Assembly: GCA_019279435.1 (NCBI GenBank)
Contig: JAAALK010000289.1
Span: 54,124,140 to 54,188,139, forward strand
Origin: Zizania palustris
Taxonomy: Eukaryota > Streptophyta > Magnoliopsida > Poales > Poaceae
Direction: 5' to 3'
DNA length: 64,000 nucleotides
Shown: piece after piece, positions 34,598 through 46,807 of the stretch
Layout of the letters: every line of letters starts with the position of its first letter
Numbering within the stretch: position 1 is the stretch's first letter
The notes under the pieces: generated by a model
Told to the model about the DNA's origin: nothing
Seen by the model: only the letters and a program-made list of their open reading frames with translations
Databases searched by the model: none
Made by a program: the position numbers and the translations under genes

Positions 34598-35545
34598 TGT
34601 TGACATGAAAACGTGACCCCGTACTTGAGTCAGTTCGATGATACAAAAGTGTGAGGATACCTAGGGACAAACCTAAGAGTAACACAACACCGACATCGCG
34701 TTCCGACTACCCTCAACACTGCTAAGGGGGTGGAGTCACCAGGTAATCATATCATAGAGAAATAATCCAATTAGCCAAAAAGAAATATATTTAACAGAAT
34801 AAATCAGCAAGCCGAGAGAAACCTGACTGATTCAAAGTATATAGTGCGAAGGGTATCACCGAAGGGTACCTTCAGCATCTAATGGGGAGGATCCCGACGA
34901 AGGGTTCCTTCGGCATTCGGACTGACAAGGCCAAAGGCGGGCTCCGAACAGATCTTGACGCAACAATCACCTCCGAACAGCGGGGTTTGGCACAAAGTCT
35001 CTGACATGATAAAATAACTCGAACGCAACGCACTGGCGTGACTTCGTCTTACGCAGGGTACGAACGTGGCGAAGCCTGTCGTGATGAAGCCTGTTGCGAA
35101 GTGTACTAGCGTGCGGGACTCGGTCAAACCGACAACAGCGTGATAGTCCGGCACGGGTGGGCGAAGCAGTATTTCTGCCGAGGGGTGTTCTGGCAGCCTC
35201 CGAAACCAGTCTCCTTGCTCCGGACACCTTCGACGAAGTAGCTCCGAGCGTGAAAACCTGCAACAGAACATATATCAATTGCCAATTCGGCCTAGGGACC
35301 GAATTCTCCTAAGTGTTTCACTAGAGAGCGAAGGTAGCAATCTGTTACGCAGATTAGCAGATACTTCACAGGCGAAGTAACAAGGCGATAACAATCTATT
35401 ATGTAGATTAATGGTTACTTCACAAGCGAAGTAACAAGGATTACCACTAATCCAAAGTGGCCGGTGGAGGGCTTCCAGGCAAACCCACGAAGGTTGCGGA
35501 ACAGTAAAAATAAAAGTAAAGGTACGGTTCAAAGCTAGGGCTTTG
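34598..35545 (-). repeat. G1 5' LTR, truncated
   Basis: Its inner end, TGTTGACATG on plus, mirrors the TCAACACA end of the G2 LTR. The stretch 35300-35545 matches the reverse complement of about 47576-47800 in G2 (CTAGCTTTGAA, CTTGGAAGCCCTCC, TGGTTCGCTTGTGAA-like blocks). Similarity stops at CTTTG 35541-35545. The missing outer part would be about 300 bp by comparison with G2. Confidence 0.75.
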
Positions 35546-35555
35546 TGTTTGATTT

Positions 35556-37306
35556 GTGTTAGTGGCAGAAGTGATAGAATCGAAAGTGACTTCTGATCCT
35601 CAAGTGACAAAGCCAGTGCAAGTGCTTGAGCCCACTGATGAGCCCAACACAAATGTGCCAGAGCCAGATCAAATGCCAGTGCTAGTTCCGGCTGAGCCTC
35701 AAGTGCCAGTTCCGGCTGATCCTCAAGTGCCGGTGGCCAAGCCCATAACAAAAGTGTCAGTGCTAGTTGCTGCCGAGCCTGAAAAACAAGATGCATGCCC
35801 AAAGCCAGCAATCCACAAGATAACTGTTCAAGCTGGGCAGTGTTCTGCGCTGAAATCTGAGATGCGTAAATTTTTTACTACTATGGGGCAAACACGTTCT
35901 ATGCCCGAAGCGGCTCCCATAAAGGCTCCAGTACAAAAGCATGCGGGCTCACTTTCTGTTGATAAGAGGACCTACGGAGACGAGGATTATATCGAATACG
36001 AACCAGGCAAACCATTATTACCCCAAGGAGTACTTAATTGTATGCCTTGGACGATGAAAACATTTCATGACTGGTACCTCGAAGCGTCTTCGTTAGGAGT
36101 AACACAAATAGAACTGAAGGTTCCACAAGAAATATTCAACTGCCCAGAGTTTAAGCTTGCACTATTTTTCGACGACTTCCATCGGATGTTTCGTCTGAAG
36201 CGAACCGACATCACAAGCATGATGCTCTAGTGCATGTAAGTACTTTATACTTTGTCAATACAAAGCAAAAATAAATAATGTCTTATATTGACTATTGTTT
36301 TATAACACATGCAGTTGTAATTCACGTGGTGACGAGTCTAAATTGTATGGGTACTTAAACCCGTCATTAATAAGCGAAAGTGCGCTGAACCTGACACTAA
36401 ACCAGAACGATAGCAAGTACTGGACTGCGGGTAAGAAAAAATTTCAAAGAAAGATGTTCAATAAAGACGAAGACAAACTTAAGAAGAACAAAAGGAGTTG
36501 TGCCGCATTGTATATTGTGCGGTGCATGGATCAATGGAAGGACAGAGAAATGATAAGTGGGGCATATAACTTTAAGTAAGTATACCCACTATATCCACTT
36601 AATCACGTTTTATCGATTATGAAACTAACATAATCATATATTACTTCTTTCGATAGTGATCATTGGATTGCACTTCTGATATACCCAAAGAGCTCAAGGG
36701 TTTATGTGCTCGACTCGCTCGACAAACCCAAAAAAGAATATCAAGATATATTAAATGTTATTCAGAGTGCATATAGATACTACGTGGAAAAGTTAGGTGG
36801 CCCACATGATCCACAGAGGCCGAAAGAAATGCTTATCAGAACCAACTATCCGGTAATATTATATTTTTAAATTTGTTAATTCAATTGATAAAGCCAAACT
36901 ATATATCGTTCTAACTTTGTCTATTTTGAAGTGTCACAAACAATCTCTTGGTTCCGTGCATTGTGGCTACTATACTTGTGATTTCATGAGCAATAACTTA
37001 GGAAAGTTTGGGCGGACAGTATCTGAGGATACTAAAGAAGTAAGTTGATTTCTTATGTGTTAATCTAATATAACTTGCAGCGTATGTACTTATATTTTAC
37101 GTATGCAGGCGTCAGGTCCATCAACCGTTGCCCAGAAGAGCCAACTCTCTGAATCACAAATGTACGAAATCGTATCAAGGATGTTCCGCTTCACGATGCA
37201 TGAGATTCTTCATGAGCTTGGAGTATTTTTCGATCCTGAGAGTGAAGTGGCCAAGCATCCAACTCTGTATGATTGGGCCGGAAGAATGAAAAGGCGAACC
37301 AATTAA
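35556..37306 (+). pseudogene. Ulp1 (C48)-type protease gene of CACTA-2, 5'-truncated
   Basis: Inferred exons are 35556 to about 36233, 36315-36576, about 36658-36853, 36931-37039 and 37110-37306, with GT..AG introns. The first exon encodes a Pro/Val-rich low-complexity repeat and then a conserved block (YLEASSLGVTQIELKVPQEI). The protease signature follows: His in DHWIALLIYP, Asp in VYVLDSLD, Cys in HCGYYTCDF. The C-terminus is LYDWAGRMKRRTN. A TAG at 36228 just before the first donor looks like a CAG change. The 5' part of the gene is missing. The family is related to SUMO/NEDD8 proteases. Its role in CACTA elements is not established. Confidence 0.8.
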
Positions 37307-37627
37307 GATATGAGTTAGCCTTCCAAAAAACATAAACCGCATGAGCATGTATTTGTGAAACAATGAAATGTGTTGATGGATGGTTATTGTGAAACATAAA
37401 CCGGAAGAATGTAAACTTTGTAAATTTTTGAAAATTGATGAGATGGATGGTTGTTGTGTTGATGTGTTGTTTTTGTGGATGTGTATGTGGATATGTGGAT
37501 GTTTTGCTGCTGTGTATGTGGATATGTGGATGTTTTGCTGCTGTGTATGTGGATGGTTGTGTGAAGCATATAATTTCTGTGTTTTGGTTTGTGGGATCAC
37601 AGCATTCTGTGTTATGGCTTATACACA

Positions 37628-38000
37628 GCAGTGGCGGGCAGATGAGGTAGCTTGCCCGTTACTGCTGTTGACACAGTGGTGGCGGGCGTGCTGACGTCAT
37701 CTGCCCGCCACTGCTATTGATAACGGTAGTGGTGGGCAGATGAGGTCAGCGCGCCCGTTACTGCTGTTGACATAGTGGTGGCGGGCGCGCTGACATCATC
37801 TGCCCGCCCTTGATATTGATAATAGCAGTGGCGGGCAGATGATGTCAGTGCGCCCGCCACTGCTGTTGACACAGCGGTGGCGGGCGCTCTGACTGCCACT
37901 GCTAACCAGCGATAGCAGTGGCGTTAGAGCAGTGGCGGACTGGATGCCCGCCACTATAGGTCGATTTTGCCCGCCGCTACAGTGTCGCTTTGTAGTAGTG
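37628..38000. repeat. CACTA-2 subterminal repeats and terminal inverted repeat
   Basis: Many copies of CAGTGGCGGGCAGATGA and its complement alternate here, ending TTTGTAGTAGTG. The stretch 37307-37627 is 3' flank with a TGTGGATG simple repeat (about 37455-37560). Confidence 0.82.
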
Positions 38001-41000
38001 TTCATCAGGAAAAATCCTTCGAGAAGTGGCGCATGTTTATTGATTTTACATCTTTGAATAAAGCATGCCCACGTGACCTTTATCTCATGCCTTGAATTGA
38101 TCAATTAGTTGATTCCACTGCTGGTTCAGAGTTATTAAGCTTCCTCGACGCGTATTCTAGCTATCATCAAATTTGGTTAAAGCGCGAAGATGAAATCAAA
38201 ACAAGCTTTGTAACTCCTTCGGGAGTCTTCTGCTATGTAAGAATGCCTTTTGGCTTAAGAAATGTCGGGGCAACTTTTTCGAGGTTAATTGCTAAAGCTC
38301 TAGGTCATCAAATAGGCCGCAATGTAGAAGCCTATAAGGATGATACTGTAATAAAGAGTGCTTTAAAGCACCAACATAGCCTATACTTAGCAGAAACATT
38401 TGAGAGCCTTCGGGCATGTGGAGTCCGTCTTAACCCCGAAAAATGTATCTTCGGGGCTCAGGCTGGGAAGGCTCTAGGGTATCTAGTTTCGAGTAGAGTG
38501 ATTTAAGCTAGCCCTACTCAAATAACTGCATTGCAAAGGATGGCTCCTCCGGAAAATTTAAAGCAAGTACAAAAGCTGACTTGTCGTCTAGCAGCACTTA
38601 GCAGTTTTCTAGCAAGATCCCAGTACGAAGCTTGCCTATTTTCAAAGCATTGAAAGGTCCGAAGATTTTGCATGGACACCAGAGTGTCAAAAGAGTTTTA
38701 ATGATATTAAAATTATCTTAGCAACCTCGCTACACTCACTATGCCCATTGCAGATGAAACCCTACTCCTCTACCTTGCAGCTACTAGCTCCGCTGTTAGT
38801 GTAGTCCTTGTCAGAGAAGTTGATTTCAATGGGAAGTTGTTGCAGAATCTAGTCTATTTTATATCTGAAGCCTTATCTGGAGCAAAAACAAGATATTCCG
38901 AGCTTGAGAAGTTCACTTATGCTCTGATAATGGATTCGAGGAAATTACGACATTATTTTCTAACGCATAATGTCATTGTACCAACTTCGTATCCTTTGGG
39001 AGATATTCTTCGAAGCAAGGATTCTACTGGAAGAATTGGAAAATGGGCTATTGAGCTAGCACCCTTCAGCATCTCCTTCGTAGCAAGGACAGCAATCAAG
39101 TCGCAAGTGGTGGCAGATTTTGTGGCAGAGTGGACTCCATATGCAATATGGGTTCTGGAGAAATCAAATGAAGGAATTTGTACCATATACTCTGACGGAG
39201 CTTTTCAAGCGTTTGGAGCAGGCATCGAAGCAGTAATAATTTCGCCTTCAAGGCAAAGAGTAATGTACTCCGCAAGGCTCAACTTTAAGTCCACCAATAA
39301 TATAGCGGAGTATGAAGGAATTTTGTTAGGACTTCGAAAAGCACGTGCTTTGGGTGCTACAAGAGTTGTTATTAAAACAGTTTCTCAAATTGTAGCAGGG
39401 CACGTTGATAAAAGTTTTCAAGTCCATCATCCGCAGCTTGCTAAATATTTGGAAGAGATCCGTAAGATCGAAGCAGCATTCAAAGGGATTTCCATCCGAA
39501 GTATACCAAGAGCTGAAAATGTGCAAGCTGACACCTTAGCGAAAGCTGCAGCTAGAGCTATGGACATTCTAGATGGAGCCTTTTACGAAGAACTAACTTC
39601 GCCTTTGGTGCCACAAATTCCTCCTGCGGAGGTTCTTTGCATTTCAAGCACTGACTGGAGGAGCTCAATCATGGAGTTATTGCAAGGTGAAGCAAATTTG
39701 CCTAAAGGACCGGAACTTTCGAGGCTGAAGCTAAGAGTTCAGAATTATCATGTAATCAACGGTATTCTATACAAGGCCAGAGTATGTCCCCCCCTAATCC
39801 GATGTATATCTCAAGCCAAAGGTCAAGAGATACTCCGAGAAATTCATGAAGGCCTTTGTGGTAGCCATCTGCCCCTTGGGCTTTAGCAGGAAAAACACTT
39901 TGCTAGGGGCTTTATTGGACTATAATAGTGGCTGATGCAGAGAGCTTAGTCCGCACTTGCCAAGGTTGTCAATGGATGGGAAGACGAAGTCGTCGTCCAT
40001 CAACGACTCTTCAAGTCATTGCTCCAGTTTGGCCCATGGCCAGATGGGGCATGGATCTCATTGGCCCCTTGCCAGTAGCAAAAGGAAATCTGGAATTCAC
40101 AGTGGTAGCAATTGAGTATTTTTCCAAGTGGGTCGAAGCAGAACCTGTTGGGATGACGGATCGAACCAGCAGGTTTTCTCGGTAGATGGGAGTAGGGAGT
40201 AATGGAATGCTATGTGTAAACTGTATTCTTGGATCTTGTGTCCATTACAACAGTAGACAGGGGGTATTTAAATGGTGACCCACTCTAAAGGCCGGGCACC
40301 TCCGAACCCCAACTGCCACCCGGACTGACCTAGGTCATTAATACAGACAAAGTAGGTGTTGCGTAGTACAGACAAGGAGGCGCGATTCTGACAGCATACT
40401 TGCCGTGTTGGGCGCTGCAAAGGTCGCCCGACACGGCGCAGACGATCACGATCCTGTCCCCGTACGATCTTCACTAGGTCTTCTCTACGCTCGGCTTCCC
40501 TTCGAAGCCTCCGTCCATCGAGGCTTGGCCTCCGGCACCCGGCCGGTAGCTCTCTTCCTCGAAGACTCCTTCGACACGTCTCGGAGCTTCCGAAGGCCTC
40601 CGGTCCCCTCGATCGGAGGCTTGGGCACCTCCGGCATAGGGCTTCTAGTCTTCCAGCCGCAGCCTTCCTTTAGAGCTGTACGAGCCTTCACGTCCCCCAC
40701 TGTCATCGGGATTATCTCCCCCAACAGAACCCATCACAGCTATCACTTCGAATAATGTACAAAATTTGTTTTGGAAAAATATTATATGCAGATTCGGAGT
40801 GCCTCGACAGCTCACAGTCGACAATGGGACACAGTTTGATGCGGAGCCCTTCAGGAAGTTTTGCGAAAATCTTGGCATACAAATATGCTTTGCAGCTGTG
40901 CGCCATCCTCAGTCTAACGGAGCTGTCGAAAGGGATAATAGTAATATTTTATCAGGGCTGAATCGAAGAATAGTAGGGTTAGAAAAGGGGCTGTGGACCG

Positions 41001-41452
41001 AAGAACTCCTGAAGATTTTATGGTCCATTCAGACCACTCAAACAAGGTCCACATGTTTTACTCCTTTCAGATTATTATTAGGAGATGAAGCTATGATACC
41101 GACAGAGCTTAAATGACGATCTCTTCGCACCACCGAACATGAAATAGAAGGAGAAAGGCAAGCTTCGCTTGATTTAACAGAAGAGACAAGGCTTCGAGAT
41201 GTGGCTAATTTGTCGAAATATCAACAGCAAACGAATACTTGATATGACCCGAAGGTTAAGCTCATTGAACTTAAACCAGGTCACTTAGTTTTGCAAAGCA
41301 TCATAGCACCAGTGAAATTAGGAAATAAGTGGGAAGGTCCATATATCATTCTATGTTCAGAACGCCCTGGTTCTTTTAAACTAGCTAATTTAGAAGGCGA
41401 AGAGCTAAAGCATGCCTAGCATGCGGAGCACTTAAAGCGATATTTCGCATAG
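38001..41452 (+). pseudogene. RT-E pol remnant: reverse transcriptase to integrase
   Basis: Reverse transcriptase from EKWRMFIDFTSLNKACPRD shows YKDD at 38333-38344 where YMDD is expected. RNase H and archaeal-type RNase H are open at 38741-39886 (YSDGAF, AEYEG, but TVSQIV with the Asp lost). The integrase shows CQGCQWMGRRSRR and GMDLIGPLP. It is split by the solo LTR after KWVEAEP and resumes about 40732 with VDNGTQFDAEPF, then GAVERDN. Stops at about 38093 (CGA to TGA) and 38504 and frame losses near 38600-38700 and 39885 disable it. The natural stop is TAG at 41450-41452. Confidence 0.88.
40146..40726 (-). repeat. Solo LTR of the RT-C family
   Basis: On the minus strand it reads TGTTGGGGGAGATAATCCCG to ATCCCAACA, like the RT-C LTRs. 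It is 581 bp and flanked by GAACC at 40141-40145 and 40727-40731. No internal sequence is present, so it is the product of LTR-LTR recombination of an element that had inserted in RT-E's integrase. Its middle is diverged from RT-C. Confidence 0.9.
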
Positions 41453-41659
41453 GGGCTCCTTGTAATCATCTGTAAACACCTTCTGAATAAATAAAGTTTA
41501 TGGTTCAGATAATGCCTACCTCTCAAACACTTCATACTTCTAGTGGAGGCACTGGAGGAACGAAGTTGGCTGTGAGGGAAGTGTCATTTATTTGAACCAA
41601 TTTTGTGGACTTCAAACCACTGGTTCAAAGCTTCCGACGAGGTGGGAAAGTAACAGAAA

Positions 41660-41900
41660 AACAGATTCCAAGCCACCGGCTTGAAAGCATATGTAAAAGG
41701 AGTCCAAGGAGACCAAATGATACGGATTCCAGGCTCTGGCTTGAAAGCATCCATAAAAAGAGTCCAAGGAGACCACTATGCGAATTCCGAACCACTGGTT
41801 TGATAGCATTTGCAAAAAGAGCCGAAGGAGGCCAAACAAAATAGACTTTGAGCTAATAGCTTAAAACGTCTGTAAAAAGAGTCCAAAGCGACCAATTTTA
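41660..41900. repeat. Tandem repeat, about 60-bp unit, in the RT-E spacer
   Basis: Read on the minus strand, units resemble those of RT-A and RT-B (GGTCTCCTTGGACTCTTTTT and following bases), about four copies. The flanks 41453-41659 and 41901-42194 are non-coding 3' sequence matching the equivalent stretches of RT-A. Confidence 0.78.
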
Positions 41901-42194
41901 TTGGATGCTAAGGTATCCGAAAAAAGAGTCTGAAGTGACTACATTCAAACAAAAAGGTACTAAGTTACCAGTTGTCAGACTCCGAGTAGTCGAAGACATT
42001 TTTTGAGATCTTAGTCAATCTCTAAGTTGTTAAGGGGCTCTGAGCCTCCAAAATTGTACTCCTAACTAAAGTTATTTTCGTTTCGCGTAACCACCTTCGA
42101 CCAATTTCGAAGTTGCTTACACACAAAGAGGGCTGGGAAGTAGGGAGAATATTTTAAAACTTTAATCTTTATCATTCAAACAGATTACATTACA

Positions 42195-45100
42195 TCATGA
42201 AAAGTCTGTATCTATACTGAGAAGGAAACGAAGACCTCTTCGATTCATAGAACTACCACTAAAGCTAGAATGACTAGTTCCAGAATCGGGAGTTTTAATA
42301 ACTTTACGTTTAACTCTTTTCCCTCCTTTCAAAGCTAGGAAATCCTTTTGTTCCTGCTGAAGTTCAGCCCAAGTTCGAAGTTGCTCGGGGCTTCTTTCAC
42401 AGCTTCAAAGTTGTTCATAACTTTTCTTTACTTGTTCTTCATCAGTATTTTCTTCTTCGGACCATTCAATGTCTTCAGAAGATGAAGGTTCCAAGTTAAC
42501 TTCTTTTTCCCCTTCTTTAATGTAAGATAATATATCTTTGCATATTTCGGGCACAATTACACCGGAGTTTTCTCGAGGAATTGAAAATCGAGGGCGTTTA
42601 TGAGGTCTTAAAGTTTCGAGGGTAGCCTATAGTAGGCGAAGCTCTTCGTTAACTTCTATCATTTCGAGATCATCCATAAAAGGTCGGAAAGCCTAAAAAC
42701 ATTTCCAAATAAGTATTTTCATTCATAAAAGATAAAGCATAAACTTTTACATATTCGGGGCCCTAAACAAAACTAGACCTTCGGGTCTGGTGGGGGCTGG
42801 CTACTCGAAGCTTGCGACCGTGCTTGCTTCTAGCGAAGTCCTTCATCAATCCAAGCCTTGATAGCTGATCGACCTTTGGCTCTCCAAGATGCTTGGAAGG
42901 CTTGCCAAGCTGTAGCTACGTCGTCGGAACGGTTTAAGAGCAGGTCATCGTCAAAGATAATTGGAGTCGCCCCTGAGTCTGGTTCTATAGATAGCCCTAG
43001 ATCTTCGTAGTAGCGAAGTACTCCGAGAGCAGCTACTTGGCCGGAGATTTCTCCATACCGAATGCCCACGGTATTCATCATCTTCGCTGCTGCTTGGATC
43101 ATTTTCAATCTTTGGAGTAGAGGGACGTCGCTAGTTGAAGGTAAGGTCCAAGAAGTATCGAAGTATTCCAATACACCCCAAAGTTTGTCCATGGTCTCTA
43201 AAGCTACCTTCTCGGACTTCACCTTGTCTTCGGACAAAATATCCCTTGACGAAGATAGGTCGTCTATCAAAGAGGATAGCCTAGCTGCCTCCGTAACTAA
43301 GGAGTTCTTTTGACCGAGCAAGTTGTTAGCCTCCTCAATTAACTTCGCCTGCTCCTCCCGGAGCTTGACCAGCTCAGCCACCGCGGTCAGTTGCTCTATT
43401 CGCAGTTTCTCTACTTCAGCCCAAAGCACGATTTGTTCGGCTTCAAGCTTCCGATTAGCAGCTTCCAGACCAAGTCTGGCTTTCCTTCTCGTTGCTACCA
43501 TCTCATCTAAGCTAGAAGTTCGAATTTTGGATCTAACAAGACTCCCTTGGAGAGCAGTTATCTTCTCCTTAAGACGATTGCACTCCCGCTCATTAGAAAA
43601 AGCCGCAGCTCGAGCCAAGACTATTTGCTGCGAAGGAAAAAGCAATGTGAGTAAACTATTTACATGTTGAAACTAACTTTGTTATTGCAGATACTTCGTA
43701 CCTGGTATGCTGCATGCTCCAAGGCTGCATCTAACTCCGACCCCTCAGTTTCCCCAAGTATAGCCACCAAGTCAGTCTCCCCAACTTCGCGATTAGCTCG
43801 AGCCAAAGGCTCTAGCAGAGTCCGAAGCCCGGTCCTTCGCTCCATAAAAGGTGCTAGGAGGGGGAGCTTTGACAAGGCTCTTTGATCGTCTTCATTAGGA
43901 GAAGGGCCGGAGCGCAGCACCGCGTCCCCAGAGACCTCGGTGGATTGGCCCCCTTCCGTGGACTGGCCTACGTCTGTAGATTCCGATAGGGTTAATCCAG
44001 TGTTCAGAGCAGGAAAAGGATCCACTTTCCCTTTACCTTTTCTGGGCCCCATTTTTATAACCTCCTCTGGAATTGACTTCGGAGATGTCGAGGTTTCAGA
44101 CGTAGTCTTCGCGGCAGGGGTAATCTCCATGGGGGTTGATCCTGTAAAATCAAAGGTATTATATAGTGCATAATTTTGCAGGACATGAAAAGAAAGGAAA
44201 GGTACTCTACTAAGGCTTACCTTCGACATCCTGTCGATGGACGAGTAGTGGACTACTCGGAGGCTCGAATGCCCCTTCGAAGTCTTCCTCGGATTCGGAG
44301 TTGGGAACTGAAGGATTAGCTGCTGAAATCTCTCCTAGAACAACAGTTATCACTTCGTCCGGAGCCAAATCTTGATCATGTGCTACCTTGACTCCGCCTG
44401 CTTTAGCGGCATGGGCCTCTTGGCTTGGCAAGACATTCGAAGTCTCTGCCTGCTCGAGGTTGTCTTGCACAGTCAGCACGGCTGCTGTGTCGCCTGTAGC
44501 CGGGACTTCGACATCTGCCTGCGCCTCTTCATCTTCGGTAATAAGGTCTATTAAATACCTTTGAATTTCTTTGTAACCTTCATCTTCAGATGAATTTGAA
44601 GATGAAGTAGCAGACTTGGAAGGGGCCACAAACTTTGGTTTACGGGCTAGCTTTTTCACGGGAGTCTTGGCTGGCGCCGAAGTCCCAGCTTCAGGATTCT
44701 TTTCTTCGTACCAGGCTCAGAAGTGCTCCAGTCCGGAAGGGAAGGAGCGTCAACTCCGAGTACGCTCCATACCCAGTTGAATTGCTCCCAACTGCCTACC
44801 AGTTTCACCCTCCATTCTTTCTCAGCAAGGGTAGGGGCTCCGAGGATGTTTTACGAAGCTCGTACGACTTGCTTCAAAGTCAAGGAGGCTTGTAGAGCTG
44901 AAAGATAAGTTTTTATCTTAGTTATATCATTTTTTATGAAATTATCATACATGAAAATTTTTGCATTTTCCGAAGTTACCTGCTGAGCTCGAAGAGATTT
45001 TTTGAAGTCCACCCTCCGGATCCTCTTCAAAGTTATTAGGCCAGTTGGCCATCAGAGGCGGAATCTGGAGCCCAATGAATTCCTCCGCTAAGGCCCGCAT

Positions 45101-45879
45101 GCTCATGCGGTGACTTATTGCTTGCATCAAATTGAGGCAAGCTTCGAGCTGGCCTGGGTCTGGATGAACTTCGGGTTCCCTCTGGAAATGTATATCTTGC
45201 AGAGGCCTGGACAAACTTCTATCCGCTCCAACTTTGGCATAGAACCACTGAAGAATCCAATCCGTGTACCATCTGGCGTTGATGGCCTTCGCTGGAAATC
45301 ACATTTGGTACTCGTCTCGGAGCCTGAAGTTGATGTTGCCGAAGGAAACCACTATCTTCTCTCCTCTAGAGCCCTGGTAAGTCTTCGGCTGGCAGGAGGC
45401 CTTGTGAAGCGCTACGAAGATTTCTGCTCTCCCTTCGTAGCCTTCGGCTCACAACGCCGACTCGAAGATCACGAGGCGCGCTATGGCATTTGGAGAGAGT
45501 TGAGAAAGGTTGACTTGAAAAAGTTATAATACCTCCGACAAGAAGTCCACTGCTGGAAGCCCTAACCCGCCTCGAAGAAGGATTCAAAAACAACAACCTC
45601 TATGGGCTGAGGCGAGGGGATTGCTTCTTGATCGGGCTCACGAATCTTGACTGCCGGGCTAATCTTTCCTGCAACTGCTGCTGTGATGGTCTTCTTCTTG
45701 CAGGTTGATGGCCCTAATTTGTAGGATTGGTCCGAGTACTTGGAAGAATCTGGAAGGAGGTCGTGGGTGGCGGCTTGTGGGGTATTCCCCGCAGGTGTTG
45801 CTGCTGCTGCCGCCGCCATGGCTTGCTACCTGGCCAAGGTCGAGGCTGCTACAGGAGCTTTGAAGCTAGTCTTTGCCAT
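42195..45879 (-). pseudogene. RT-E antisense gene, broken
   Basis: It reads minus from ATG 45879 (MAKTSFKAP). Inferred exons are 45879-44980, 44897-44221, 44141-43702, 43627-42779 and 42692-42195, with introns of 74-86 bp in the same places as RT-A. It has the N-terminal domain, an acidic linker (44210-44659), a coiled coil (42830-43627 open, starting QIVLARAAAFSNERECNRLK), and an end at RT-E's version of FLLGIDTDFS. Early stops include LAR-stop-QAM (CAG to TAG near 45827) and one after FFEAG near 45563. The TAG at 42830-42832 is shared with RT-A and RT-B. Confidence 0.8.
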
Positions 45880-45976
45880 CGAACAGAACGAGAAGCTTGG
45901 AGCTAGAGCTCTCGAGGCTAAATGAGGGATTGCGTGAGAACAGTGGGAAAAGTATCTCGAATGTCTCTTGCTCCTC

Positions 45977-45984
45977 TATTTATA
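45977..45984 (-). promoter_or_regulatory. TATA box of the RT-E antisense gene
   Basis: TATAAATA on the minus strand lies 105 bp before the ATG at 45879. The rest of 45880-46313 is non-coding upstream sequence, ending in the purine tract CGAAGGGCTAC before the LTR. Confidence 0.65.
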
Positions 45985-46313
45985 GCCTGAACTCATGATA
46001 TTTTCCATTCATACTCGACGTTCCATCTTCTGTACCGTTATTATTTCTGAAATTAAAGCAACATTATAGCTTCTTCCGAAAGAAAAAGATAACGGCTATT
46101 TTTTTAGTCTAACGGTCTTTTCAGCTTCACAGAAATTGACTTCGGAGCTGTTCAAATGAGACCTTCGCTTGGAAACCGATTTGAAGTTTCTAAATTTTTT
46201 GAATACTTCCAAGGTTGATAAATTTTACTAACCCCTGCGCATGATTATGTTTCTTGCGTATACTGCTCTCCTAACTTTACAGATCACTCAAAGAAGCGTA
46301 TTCGAAGGGCTAC

Positions 46314-46807
46314 TGTTGGGGGAAAATACTTCATCCTTAGAGTCTCTACAATTATCAGACAAAGCCAATCTACTAAACTGAAGTTCCTGTATTAACTTCG
46401 GTTTAATACGTGATCAAGCTCGAAGAATCCATGCAGACTTCTGTTCGTAGTATGACTTCAAAGGTTGAATCTTCAGAGAGTTTATCTACCAGCGAGGATG
46501 GAAGACTTATCTTCTTTCTGATTAGATTAGTCTTTTACCATTTTAACCCTATTAGGGGTACCGAATAGTTTCCACTATGTCAGTTGTAATTGAGGGGTAA
46601 AAAGGTCTTTTCCTTAAGATTTTTACCTATAAATACCACCCTTTCTACCCTGTAATAGGCATCGAATACTCAGTTATTCAATACACAACTTTGAACTACT
46701 TCGAGCTATTATCCAATTTGGAGGCTTGAAATAGTCCGCTTCACAAACACTTAGTTTGTTAGTTTTTAATCTTGAAAAACCTGTTAGCGTAATCTTTTAC
46801 GCCAAAA
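46314..46807 (+). repeat. RT-E 3' LTR
   Basis: 494 bp, starting TGTTGGGGGAAAATAC and ending CGCCAAAA, where the family end is CGCCAACA (one change). The TATA box (CCTATAAATACC) is near 46628-46637. It is the reverse complement of the RT-A and RT-B LTRs as written on plus. Confidence 0.9.

Larger units (their letters stand above)
35546..38000 (+). mobile_element. CACTA-2: 3' fragment of an autonomous-type CACTA transposon
   Basis: The right end is the reverse complement of CACTACTACAAAGCGACACT. It is preceded by a 370-bp array of GGCGGGC-containing direct and inverted repeats. No matching left end is present; the left side stops at the G1 LTR break. The fragment carries the C-terminal Ulp1-type protease gene found in many grass CACTA elements. 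It abuts RT-E sequence at 38001 (TTC), which may be one copy of the 3-bp duplication. Confidence 0.82.
38001..46807 (+). mobile_element. RT-E: 5'-truncated Tat-lineage Ty3/gypsy element
   Basis: This is the same family as RT-A and RT-B but on the plus strand. It starts inside reverse transcriptase, directly after CACTA-2. Pol ends at 41452. The tandem-repeat spacer is about 41660-41900. The antisense gene is at 45879-42195. The 3' LTR is at 46314-46807. The 5' LTR, gag and protease are missing. It lies in the integrase gene of G2, which resumes at 46808. It also contains a solo LTR at 40146-40726. Confidence 0.9.

Noticed and set aside
34058..34603. A 181-codon plus-strand open frame next to the G1 LTR
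   Set aside because: Its C-terminal part is the translated 36-bp tandem repeat and the rest runs opposite the G1 gag/leader remnant. No family resemblance is seen.
37628..38000. Regularly spaced repeats that might suggest a CRISPR-like array
   Set aside because: The repeats are direct and inverted GGCGGGC motifs at a CACTA end, without unique equal-length spacers, in a plant genome.
46756..46807. The upstream extension of the G2 integrase frame with an ATG at 46756
   Set aside because: These codons are RT-E LTR sequence that happens to be in frame. The integrase part begins only at 46808.
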